A DNA stretch of 34,046 nucleotides from Spirochaetes bacterium GWB1_27_13 (GTDB taxonomy: Bacteria > Spirochaetota > GWE2-31-10 > MWDO01). Both the position numbers and the translations under genes were made by a program. The notes under the pieces were generated by a model that did not search any database, was not told where the DNA came from, and saw only the letters and a program-made list of their open reading frames with translations. Where the stretch lies: NCBI GenBank assembly GCA_001829125.1, contig MIAN01000172.1, forward strand, positions 6,634 to 40,679. The letters run 5' to 3'. Shown piece by piece: positions 1 to 7,396 of this stretch (its first letter is position 1; each line of letters opens with the position of its first letter).

Positions 1-183
1 TGCCAATTTTTTAAAGGTGGAGTTCATTGTTCTTATGAAGAATTATTAACTTTCCCAGAAGAAATAAGAAAAAAAATGTACCTAACTCATTACGGAGATA
101 ATTTTGCCAATTTCAATCCTATAAAAGATAGTTTTTTAGGTTTTGCAGAACAAGGCAAATTTTATAATTTAATCGCCAAATGA
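1..183 (+). CDS. Metallo-beta-lactamase-fold hydrolase, C-terminal fragment
   Basis: The window opens inside a reading frame that runs from base 1 to a TGA at 181-183, giving 60 residues. It contains GGVHCSYEEL and LTHYGDNF and aligns closely with the C-terminus of the complete MBL-fold protein at 3747-4592 (GGVHSSIEEL, LVHYGDNW). This is therefore the end of a paralogous hydrolase whose catalytic HxHxDH part lies outside the window. The His in the THYGD segment is a typical late metal ligand of MBL proteins. The stop overlaps the ATG of the next gene (ATGA), so the two are probably translationally coupled. Substrate unknown. Confidence 0.85.
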   Translation, partial: CQFFKGGVHCSYEELLTFPEEIRKKMYLTHYGDNFANFNPIKDSFLGFAEQGKFYNLIAK

Positions 184-983
184 GCAATTATAAACTTGTA
201 GCTTTTGATCTTGACGGCACTTTACTAAATTCAGATATGACTCTTGCAAAAAAGACAATTGATAATTTACATAGAATAATCGATAAAAATATCAAGTGTG
301 CAATAATCTCTGGTAGAAATTTATCCGATATTCTTTCGTTAATAAATGACTTAGATTTTTGCTATCTTTCGTCTTTAAGTGGTGCATTGATTTATAATAA
401 TTCAACTTCAGAAATAGAATATTTAAGATCAATACAAAAAGAATCTTCTATTAAATTAATTGATTTCTTAATCAAAAATGATCTTATAACGAATATTTTT
501 ACAACAAATAATATATATATTTCAAAGTATTCGTCATTATATTTTAGTAAACTTTATCAGGCATCACTAAAACCAAAAATGATTGACTCTTTAAATTTAG
601 ACGAAAATATTCTATCTATACAAATTTTATTAAAAAACGATAAAGAACTTGACATTATAAAGGAAGATATAAAAAATAAATTTAATAATTTAGAAATTTT
701 TAATGCAGGTTACAGTTGCCTCCAAATTAATCAAAAAGAAGCAAATAAAGGAGCTGCATTAAAATTTATTGCGGATAAGCTAAATATTCAACTAACTCAA
801 ACAATAGCTGTTGGCGATAGCGAAATGGACTTACCTATGCTTAATATAGCTGGAATGGGTATTGGCATGAAAAATTCAAAAAATCATCTTTTAGATAAAG
901 TAAAATTTATTACTAAAAAAGATAATAATAACAATGGTGCAACAAATTTTATTTTAAATATTTTGGAGAATAATTATGATTGA
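180..983 (+). CDS. Cof-type HAD-superfamily phosphatase
   Basis: This 267-residue protein has the four HAD motifs. Motif I is FDLDGTLLNSD with nucleophile D10 and general acid D12, motif II is AIISGR near residue 44, motif III is the Lys in EANKGAAL, and motif IV is VGDSEMDLPML with D213 and D217. Length and the large cap insertion between motifs II and III match the Cof/YwpJ/YbjI class, cytosolic Mg-dependent phosphatases acting on small sugar or nucleotide phosphates. The true substrate cannot be read from sequence. The ATG overlaps the upstream MBL stop (ATGA), and the 3' end overlaps the following gene by 8 bases, so the first three genes look like one operon. Confidence 0.88.
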   Translation: MSNYKLVAFDLDGTLLNSDMTLAKKTIDNLHRIIDKNIKCAIISGRNLSDILSLINDLDFCYLSSLSGALIYNNSTSEIEYLRSIQKESSIKLIDFLIKNDLITNIFTTNNIYISKYSSLYFSKLYQASLKPKMIDSLNLDENILSIQILLKNDKELDIIKEDIKNKFNNLEIFNAGYSCLQINQKEANKGAALKFIADKLNIQLTQTIAVGDSEMDLPMLNIAGMGIGMKNSKNHLLDKVKFITKKDNNNNGATNFILNILENNYD

Positions 984-2040
984 TATAGAGAAATTTAAAG
1001 ACTCATTTAAAAATCAACTCTTTCATATCCTTGATGGAATAAAAGATAATGAGATGCAATCTTATTCTCTTTTTGTACTTGCATTATCAAATATAAGTCT
1101 AATGGATCAATTACGAAATGATTATGAGTTAAAAAATATATTATTTGATAAATATAACTTATTATCAGAGCATATTACAACTTATTTAGATAATGCAGAA
1201 GATTTTGATATATTTAAAAAAATAGTTACTTTCCAAAAGGATAATAAATTTGATAATAACACACTTTTAAATAATTTATCAAGAAAAAGAAAAGTATCAG
1301 ATTTTAATTTAAAATTTAATAAGATTAGAGAATTTAGACCAGAAAGAGAGTCAAAAGAAAAGTTTTTGGCAAATTTTAAAGATTTTGATGAAATAAAATT
1401 TAATTTTAATAAAAAATTCTTAAAAAAAGAAATAATTTTTGATGATAATTTTTTTATTGATAAAGAATTTAAGGATAGATTTACCTTTTTTTATAACAAA
1501 TTTCCTTTTGTAGAATATCACACTGTTATTGTTCCAGATAAGGATAAAAACAATCCCCAGTTTCTTAGTAGTGAATACCATAATTTAATCTGTGATTTTA
1601 TGAAGAATATAAAAGTTAAAAACAAAAAAGAAATAGTTGGAATTGGCTTTAGTGCTTATGGAGCATTCGCATCTGTTAATCATTTACACTTTCAGTTTTT
1701 TATAGAAGATTTACCTATTCTTGATGAAAAATGGATTCATAATGGAGGAAACTGTCAATATCCTGCTAAAATTTACAAATTTAACGATTTTTATTCAAGT
1801 TGGCAACAAATTGACTATTTTAATAAAAATAATATTACATACAATGTTTGTTACACAGCAGATTCTATTTTTTGCCTCCCAAGACAATTTCAATCAGAAT
1901 ATCCAAAACAAAATTGGTCAAAAGGTTTTGGTTGGTACGAAATGACAGGAGGTTTCATTTCATTCACTTATGATGATTTTAATAAGATAACAGAAAAAGA
2001 AATCGACCAAGATTTTGTAAATATTTCTTGTAAAACTTGA
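976..2040 (+). CDS. HIT/GalT-like nucleotidyltransferase or phosphorylase
   Basis: A 354-residue protein. The informative part is FASVNHLHFQFF: H236-x-H238-x-Q240 has the HxHxQ form of the GalT/GDP-hexose phosphorylase branch of the HIT superfamily, in which the middle His forms the nucleotidyl intermediate. About 60 residues earlier, VEYHTVIVPDKDKNNPQFLS resembles the strand and loop that precede the active site in this superfamily. The N-terminal 150 residues are charged and unrecognised. The ATG lies inside the HAD gene end, preceded by TTGGAGAA as ribosome binding site. Enzymes of this group move nucleoside monophosphate to or from sugar phosphates. The exact reaction is not determinable here, and a sugar-phosphate role alongside the HAD phosphatase is inference. 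Confidence 0.6.
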   Translation: MIDIEKFKDSFKNQLFHILDGIKDNEMQSYSLFVLALSNISLMDQLRNDYELKNILFDKYNLLSEHITTYLDNAEDFDIFKKIVTFQKDNKFDNNTLLNNLSRKRKVSDFNLKFNKIREFRPERESKEKFLANFKDFDEIKFNFNKKFLKKEIIFDDNFFIDKEFKDRFTFFYNKFPFVEYHTVIVPDKDKNNPQFLSSEYHNLICDFMKNIKVKNKKEIVGIGFSAYGAFASVNHLHFQFFIEDLPILDEKWIHNGGNCQYPAKIYKFNDFYSSWQQIDYFNKNNITYNVCYTADSIFCLPRQFQSEYPKQNWSKGFGWYEMTGGFISFTYDDFNKITEKEIDQDFVNISCKT

Positions 2041-2062
2041 TTTTCTACTAAAAAGGTATAAT
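2037..2062 (+). promoter_or_regulatory. Possible promoter of the lipoprotein gene
   Basis: A perfect TATAAT lies at 2057-2062. The nearest -35-like hexamer, TTGATT at 2037-2042, is only 14 bases upstream, so the -35 assignment is weak. A start near 2069 would give a leader of about 40 bases containing AAGGAG (2094-2099), 8 bases before the ATG at 2108. Confidence 0.4.
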
Positions 2063-2107
2063 ATTTTTATTAATGTATTATTTTAAATTTATTAAGGAGA
2101 AATTTTT

Positions 2108-3520
2108 ATGTTAAAAAAGATTTTATTACTAACAAGTATCGTATCTATTATTTTTGGGCTTTTTACTGTGGCAACAGGATGTCAGATGCCATCCACTACT
2201 ACTACTACCACTACTACTATATCAAGTAGCATAGCAAATAAAGTAATAATAGATATACCAACATCACTCACAACAGAGACCACAACAAAAACATCTTCTA
2301 TTATAGAAAAAACTTTTGTTGTAAGTCCAGACCAACAATTATTAAAAACAACTGTTTCTGGCTATTACTCTCTTGTTAGAACTCAACTAAGGCTCGCATC
2401 AGATCTTTCAAAAATAATTAAAACAACTCTTTCAAACCTTGAGACTGTAAATATAAATAACATTCCTCTTTTTAAACTAACAACAACTGTTAGTTACACA
2501 GAGGATTCTACTCAAAACAAACTAAAATTTACATCAAAAGGAAACGACCAATATCTTTTAGAATACTGGAGAAAACAAACATCTGGTTCTTATGAAAAGT
2601 TTTTTGAAATGCCTTTTACTTATTTAACAAGTGGAGGAACAGTAGAAGTTAGAGGTTATGTGACAATTGATACAACATCTGACAAATCAATAAAATCAGA
2701 AAATGGAGACAAAAAACCAGAACTTGTTAGAATAGATTTTGATTCAAATCTTAATAGCACTGGTAAACAATATATGAAAGTTTCTCTTTACAAGTTTAGG
2801 TTTCATAGAGACTTAGATCAAAATGCTAGTGATCAAAATGGTATTGTTGAACTAACAAAAAATACAGACGGTTCAATAGAAATAACTGGAAATATAATGG
2901 TTCCTGGCTCTCGATGGTTTGTGTGGAATGGTTATAAATACGATAACACAGTAGATACAACTTCAGCATCAGAAACAAGATACTATGTTTTTACTGGTAA
3001 GGCAACAACAGACAATAAAGCAACTGTAAATCTTGGACTTGCTGAATCTACATACACAGATGCTACTGTTTTTACAGATTATTCAATTGGTACAGTCATA
3101 AAAAGATTATACACAGATAGATTAAATAACAATTATGCTTTTGAAAGTAGCCAAAATAGTTATGGAAAAACAATAATAACGATTCTTAATACATTTAATA
3201 CTGGCTATCCTCAATATCAGCTTGATACAACAAATTATAACAATAATACTCCAGAAAAAGTTTATGCTGCTATAAAAAATGGGGTAGAAAGGGCATCAAT
3301 TCTTAGTCAAAGTAATTATATGGTTAATTATCTTTTGGCTTTAATGGAAGTAGAAAATCCAGCTTATTTTGTTCAAAATGATTATAGTGGCTATGGCAGT
3401 ACAGCACCAACTGGTTTTATTACAAAAGCAGAAATTGATACAATTAATGTAATCCCTAAAGCAACAGTAACAAATCTTACTGTAAGTTTTGATAACGCAT
3501 CAGATGATGCAGGATTTTAA
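2108..3520 (+). CDS. Threonine-rich lipoprotein of unknown function
   Basis: A 470-residue protein beginning with a basic start (MLKK), a hydrophobic segment and a lipobox-like TVATGC ending at C25. It is therefore probably exported and lipid-anchored. Directly after the Cys is a run of eight Thr (T30-T37) encoded by a near-perfect ACT trinucleotide tract at 2195-2218, followed by a Thr/Ser-rich linker to about residue 70. The rest is rich in Thr, Asn and Tyr with alternating beta-type patterns (for example GYVTIDTT, GNIMVPGSRWFVWNG) and has no recognised domain. It has a strong ribosome binding site. The hairpin element at 3541-3668 follows and may end its transcript. A surface or periplasmic structural role is inference. 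Confidence 0.75.
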   Translation: MLKKILLLTSIVSIIFGLFTVATGCQMPSTTTTTTTTISSSIANKVIIDIPTSLTTETTTKTSSIIEKTFVVSPDQQLLKTTVSGYYSLVRTQLRLASDLSKIIKTTLSNLETVNINNIPLFKLTTTVSYTEDSTQNKLKFTSKGNDQYLLEYWRKQTSGSYEKFFEMPFTYLTSGGTVEVRGYVTIDTTSDKSIKSENGDKKPELVRIDFDSNLNSTGKQYMKVSLYKFRFHRDLDQNASDQNGIVELTKNTDGSIEITGNIMVPGSRWFVWNGYKYDNTVDTTSASETRYYVFTGKATTDNKATVNLGLAESTYTDATVFTDYSIGTVIKRLYTDRLNNNYAFESSQNSYGKTIITILNTFNTGYPQYQLDTTNYNNNTPEKVYAAIKNGVERASILSQSNYMVNYLLALMEVENPAYFVQNDYSGYGSTAPTGFITKAEIDTINVIPKATVTNLTVSFDNASDDAGF

Positions 3521-3540
3521 TTTTTAGACATATTTTTGTT

Positions 3541-3668
3541 AGAGGTTGTCTGGTAAGATTGCATACATTTTATTGTCTACTACTACTAATACCGTAGTTT
3601 CCTGTTTAAAGTAGTGTCCAACAAAAGAGTGCAAATCTTACTACCGTATTTAGACAACCTCTTTTTTT
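3541..3668 (+). other. Intergenic hairpin element: terminator or small structured RNA
   Basis: Perfect 11-bp inverted repeats AGAGGTTGTCT (3541-3551) and AGACAACCTCT (3652-3662) enclose a second stem: GTAAGATT-GCAT (3553-3564) pairs with GTGC-AAATCTTAC (3629-3641) with one bulged base. The right arm runs straight into seven T (3662-3668), as in a Rho-independent terminator. The enclosed 60 bases contain CTACTACTACTA and AGTAGTGT, which can also pair. It could be a long terminator of the lipoprotein gene, an independent small RNA (about 125 nt, of 6S-like shape but not matched to 6S), or a short inverted-repeat mobile remnant. The sequence does not settle this. Confidence 0.6.
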
Positions 3669-3699
3669 ATTAATTTTTATTTAATTTTTCTAACTCCTA

Positions 3700-3732
3700 T
3701 TGACAAATTTATAAATAATTTTATTATATAAT
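3700..3732 (+). promoter_or_regulatory. Possible promoter of the MBL-fold gene
   Basis: A consensus TTGACA at 3700-3705 and TATAAT at 3727-3732 are separated by 21 bases. That is longer than the usual 16-18, so the pairing is uncertain. The ATG follows 14 bases after the -10, leaving room only for a very short leader. Confidence 0.35.
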
Positions 3733-3746
3733 ATAGGGAAAAAATT

Positions 3747-4592
3747 ATGAAAATTGAAAAATTAAATGGTTCTCTTTCGTTGACTAACGATAATTTTTTA
3801 TCTTTATTTTTTGTTGGGGTAGGTAGTGCATTCTCAAAAAAACATAACCAAACCAATTTATTGGCAATCAAAGGTCAAGATCACATCTTAATTGACTGCG
3901 GGACAAAATGTGGGCAGGCTCTATATAATTATGGGTCGGCATTGGCTAATATAAAAAATTATCTTGTTACACACACACATGCAGACCATATCGGTAGCCT
4001 CGAAGAAGCAGCTTTAATGAGTCGCTATGTTGCAAAAAAAAAGCCAAAGATGATAATAACAGAGACGTTCCAGCATATACTTTGGGATATGTGTCTAAGA
4101 GGTGGTTCTGCTTACGGTGAAGAAACTATGGGACAAATGCTAACTTTTGAAGCATTTTGGGAAATAGAACGACCAAAAATTCTTATTGAATTTGAAAGAG
4201 AAACATATCAGAGTAATATAGGAAATTTAGATATAAAAATTGTAAGAACAATGCACATTCCAGACAAATCTGTAAGTTATAAGGACTCTTTTTGGAGTTG
4301 TGGGCTAATTTTTGATAATAAGGTTTTATTTACAGGAGATACAAGATTTGACTTAGATTTAATTATGAGTTATGATAAAAAATTTAATTTTCAAGCAATT
4401 TTTCATGATTGTCAACTTTTTACAGGTGGAGTTCATTCTTCAATAGAAGAGTTAAATACTTTACCAGCAGAAATTAAAAAGAAAGTTTATCTTGTTCATT
4501 ATGGCGATAATTGGGAGCAATTTGAACCTAAAGTAAAAGAATATGGATTTGGTGGATTTACTCAAGAGGGCGTTTATTATTGTTTCGATTAA
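3747..4592 (+). CDS. Metallo-beta-lactamase-fold hydrolase
   Basis: A 281-residue cytosolic protein (no signal peptide) with the MBL metal-binding motif T-HTHADH at H76-x-H78-x-D80-H81. Further ligands are likely at MHIPD (about residue 170), FTGDTRFD (about residue 198) and the late LVHYGDN. The overall plan, with GVGSAFS near the N-terminus and LIDCGT before the HxHxDH motif, resembles RNase Z/PhnP-type MBL hydrolases. The exosite of true tRNase Z was not recognised, and the substrate is not defined. The C-terminal third is clearly paralogous to the fragment at 1-183. The next gene follows at a short distance with its own AAGGAG. Confidence 0.82.
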   Translation: MKIEKLNGSLSLTNDNFLSLFFVGVGSAFSKKHNQTNLLAIKGQDHILIDCGTKCGQALYNYGSALANIKNYLVTHTHADHIGSLEEAALMSRYVAKKKPKMIITETFQHILWDMCLRGGSAYGEETMGQMLTFEAFWEIERPKILIEFERETYQSNIGNLDIKIVRTMHIPDKSVSYKDSFWSCGLIFDNKVLFTGDTRFDLDLIMSYDKKFNFQAIFHDCQLFTGGVHSSIEELNTLPAEIKKKVYLVHYGDNWEQFEPKVKEYGFGGFTQEGVYYCFD

Positions 4593-4615
4593 TTGATAAA
4601 TATAAGGAGAAAATT

Positions 4616-5065
4616 ATGGATCAAAATCTTAAAGAAAAACTCGACAAGGCATTAAACAGTGGCAAGGTGGCATTAGAAGATGTACAAACAATCGTAAAAA
4701 ATATCACAAAAGAGGTTGTTGAAAAATCAAAAGCACAAGGAGATGATTTAAAAACAACAACAGGCGACTTTTTTAAAGAAGTAATTAATTCTTTATCAAA
4801 AGTAGGTAAGGGTGGCGTTGAATTTATAAAAGCTGCTGGCGAAGGATTTAAAGAAGGCGTTAAAGAATCAACTGATGGAGATAAAAACCTTATTAAAGAA
4901 ACAGGCGAAGCTTTAGGTGAAGGTCTCAAATCCTTAGCAGAAGTAGGTATTTATGTAACTCATGAAACAGTAAAAAATCTTAGTTCTGTTATAGAAAATT
5001 TATTTAAAACAGAAGATGATAAAAAAGATGATAAAAATGATCAAGATTATAATTCACAAGAATAA
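4616..5065 (+). CDS. Small helical acidic protein, function unknown
   Basis: A 149-residue protein. I place the start at ATG 4616 because AAGGAG (4604-4609) sits 6 bases upstream; a longer frame from 4580 would overlap the MBL gene. The sequence is almost wholly amphipathic helix, with weakly repeated segments of the type FKEVINSL, FKEGVKEST and ALGEGLKSLAE, and an acidic, Asp/Asn-rich tail from about residue 132. There is no signal peptide or membrane segment. The composition recalls phasin-like or stress-type helical proteins, but no family is recognised. It lies between the MBL gene and an unrecognised gene and is probably co-transcribed with them. Confidence 0.72.
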   Translation: MDQNLKEKLDKALNSGKVALEDVQTIVKNITKEVVEKSKAQGDDLKTTTGDFFKEVINSLSKVGKGGVEFIKAAGEGFKEGVKESTDGDKNLIKETGEALGEGLKSLAEVGIYVTHETVKNLSSVIENLFKTEDDKKDDKNDQDYNSQE

Positions 5066-5083
5066 ATAGGGTAGTCTAACGCG

Positions 5084-6118
5084 ATGAGAGATATTCAGAA
5101 AGAATTTGATAGCATCTCATTTGAAAGTCTTATTATAAATAAAGTATCAAATGAAGAAGATAAAAAGCTTTTGCAAAATTTTTATCAAAAAGACCCCATT
5201 GATGATAAATACAAATTAAAAGAAAAAATAAAAGAAATTGATATTGATAAACTTGGTAGAATTTTTGACTCTGTTGGTTTTCTTCCTGATGTAAAAAAAG
5301 AAGAACTAAAGAAAAACTACAAAAAAATCGAACGATATTTTCTTTTAAAACAAAAAGCTTTTGAAAATTATAAACATATTCCAGTTGAAGAAATAATAAA
5401 TAACTCGCCTAAATATTATGCGTTTATTAGATTGATTGAACAGTTAAATTCTTTTATTAATAAAGACCCTAACTGGCTTAAAGAATTTGTTGCAAAAAAC
5501 AAAGTTAAATTTGACTGGAATAGTTATTCAAAATGGAAGTCTGGGCAAGATTTTTATAAAATTACTTATAATGATACCTATTCTCCATCAAAATGGATAA
5601 ATTTAGTTCAAGATAAGCTAATTGAAATTATAAAATCTCTCCAAATTTTACTCTATATGGAATTCTACATCGAAGAGAATGTTTTCAAAAAATTCTTAAA
5701 AATGAATGTAGAAGTTGATTACAAGATGAAAGCAAATTATATAAAAAGATCACTCCCATCAGAAGACATTGAAATAATTTTTAATGTAGTTGATTATTTA
5801 TTAAAGTTAAATGTCGAAAACGATTTTACAACAAATCTTGTTATTGATACAACAGTTTGCTTTAAAGCTTATAGGTTTATTGATGAGTCTGGTGTTTTTG
5901 ATTTATTAAAAAGAAAAGAATTTTATGTTAAATATCATCTCGAATTTTTAAATAAAATGCCTACCAAAGAAAGAATCATAATTCCATGCGAACATGATAT
6001 AGTCGCTGTGGCAACTAATTTTTTGGAAGGGCTAAAAGATTTATTCTTTACATATAAAGAATATAAAGATAGACTCATCGAAAAATATAATAAAATAAAA
6101 TCCAAAATAAAATTCTAA
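5084..6118 (+). CDS. Hypothetical helical protein
   Basis: A 344-residue Lys/Glu/Phe-rich protein with no signal peptide, no membrane helix and no motif I recognise. It begins 18 bases after the preceding stop with only a weak upstream purine stretch (TAGGG, 12 bases from ATG), so it may depend on translation of the upstream gene. It contains an internal WNSYSKWKSGQDFY segment with aromatic residues and appears all-helical. The open frame is long and its base composition matches its neighbours, so it is very likely a real gene. Function is not inferable from context. Confidence 0.7.
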   Translation: MRDIQKEFDSISFESLIINKVSNEEDKKLLQNFYQKDPIDDKYKLKEKIKEIDIDKLGRIFDSVGFLPDVKKEELKKNYKKIERYFLLKQKAFENYKHIPVEEIINNSPKYYAFIRLIEQLNSFINKDPNWLKEFVAKNKVKFDWNSYSKWKSGQDFYKITYNDTYSPSKWINLVQDKLIEIIKSLQILLYMEFYIEENVFKKFLKMNVEVDYKMKANYIKRSLPSEDIEIIFNVVDYLLKLNVENDFTTNLVIDTTVCFKAYRFIDESGVFDLLKRKEFYVKYHLEFLNKMPTKERIIIPCEHDIVAVATNFLEGLKDLFFTYKEYKDRLIEKYNKIKSKIKF

Positions 6119-6271
6119 AAAATAATCACTTTTCTATTGCTTTTAATTAAATTTATTTGTACCTTTTAAATATTGGTATTTTTTTAATATTTATAGTTTT
6201 TAGAAAAAAATATCAAAAATTTTAATTTTTTCTTAATTAAATCAAATTTTAATTTGGAAGAGGTAAATAAA

Positions 6272-7264
6272 ATGATAAATAAAGAAGATTTTGATTTTGA
6301 GAAACTAAAAATAATATTTGAAAGTTTGTCAAAAATAAATATTGGCATCTGCGTCATTAGTGCTGATTATAATATTTTATTTGAAAATAACTTTCTTAAA
6401 ACCTCTTTTGGTGAGGTTGTTGGTAAAAAATGTTTTGCCGTTTATAATGAATTTAGTTTTATCTACGAAATCAACTTTCTAAATAAAGCGATTAAAAGCA
6501 AAAATCCTGAAACAAAAGAAATTTTTTATAATAATAAAATTTATAATTTAATCGTCTTACCAATATTCGACTCTAAAGACGAAATTTGTTGTTTATTAGA
6601 ATCAGTTACTGTAAATAATTTACCAATTCATCAAGAGAATATAAATAATAATACAATATCAAATGATTATAATAATACATTAAATGGAATTTTAGCAAGT
6701 ATTTTTGGCAACATAAAACTTGCTAAGTTTGATATTCAAGGTGATATTGACAGAAATGAGGCATTAGCTTATTTAACGTGTGCAGAAAATAGCACTCTTA
6801 AAGCAAGAAATTTAATTCAAAATATTCATTCTGAAAAAGATAATTTGTTACCTCATAAAAAATTATTTAAGAAGAATAATATTCCTTACGGTAAAATACT
6901 TCTTATGGATGACGAAGAAATAGTAAGAGATACAACTGGTAAAATGCTAAATTATCTTGGTTATGAAGTAAAATTTGCTAAAGAGGGAAAAGAAGCTGTA
7001 ACTGTATATAAAAAATATTTTGATACAAAAGAACATTTTGATTTTGTAATACTCGACTTGAGTATTCCTGGTGGAATGGGTGGAGAAGAAACAATAAAAC
7101 TTTTGAAAACGATAAACCCTTTTATAAAAGCAATAGTTTTTAGTGGCTATTATCATAATCCAGTAATATCAAATTATTTAGATTATGGATTTAGTGGGGT
7201 ACTAAAAAAACCTTTTGATTTTTATGAATTAGAAAATATAATTTTAAGAATGTCTAACGAGTAA
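6272..7264 (+). CDS. PAS - degenerate kinase dimerisation domain - receiver protein
   Basis: I choose ATG 6272 (330 residues) because GGAAGAGG lies 8 bases before it; a TTG at 6254 is the alternative. Residues about 12-110 look PAS-like (IGICVISADYNILFENN). Residues 128-190 match the dimerisation segment of hybrid sensor kinases of the HDFNN-L-x-GI type, but the phospho-acceptor His is Asn (N131-DYNN-TLNGI). There is no HATPase domain. The chain passes directly to a receiver domain with an acidic MDDEE, phospho-acceptor D262 (ILDLSIPGG), a conserved Ser in VFSGY and Lys in LKKPFD. It is probably a signalling adaptor or phosphate acceptor rather than a kinase. About 130 AT-rich bases precede it with no clear promoter. 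Confidence 0.82.
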   Translation: MINKEDFDFEKLKIIFESLSKINIGICVISADYNILFENNFLKTSFGEVVGKKCFAVYNEFSFIYEINFLNKAIKSKNPETKEIFYNNKIYNLIVLPIFDSKDEICCLLESVTVNNLPIHQENINNNTISNDYNNTLNGILASIFGNIKLAKFDIQGDIDRNEALAYLTCAENSTLKARNLIQNIHSEKDNLLPHKKLFKKNNIPYGKILLMDDEEIVRDTTGKMLNYLGYEVKFAKEGKEAVTVYKKYFDTKEHFDFVILDLSIPGGMGGEETIKLLKTINPFIKAIVFSGYYHNPVISNYLDYGFSGVLKKPFDFYELENIILRMSNE

Positions 7265-7333
7265 AACCTTCTGGCATCAATAATTTTTATTATTCTGCGT
7301 AAAAAACTTTTGGAGTATATTTCTAAATTTAAT

Positions 7334-7361
7334 TTGAAATATTTGTAATTTTAACTATAAT
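7334..7361 (+). promoter_or_regulatory. Sigma-70-like promoter of the Cache-PAS kinase operon
   Basis: TTGAAA (7334-7339), 16-base spacer, TATAAT (7356-7361). Transcription would start near 7368, giving a leader of about 29 bases containing AAAGG before ATG 7397. It probably drives the kinase, stand-alone receiver and hybrid kinase genes. Confidence 0.65.
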
Positions 7362-7396
7362 TAATATATAACTATTTAAGAGTTTAAAGGTTTTAT

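Noticed and set aside
4621-4929. 102-codon minus-strand frame opposite the small helical protein
   Set aside because: Ser/Pro-rich translation typical of an antisense shadow, with no ribosome binding site; the plus-strand gene has a perfect one.
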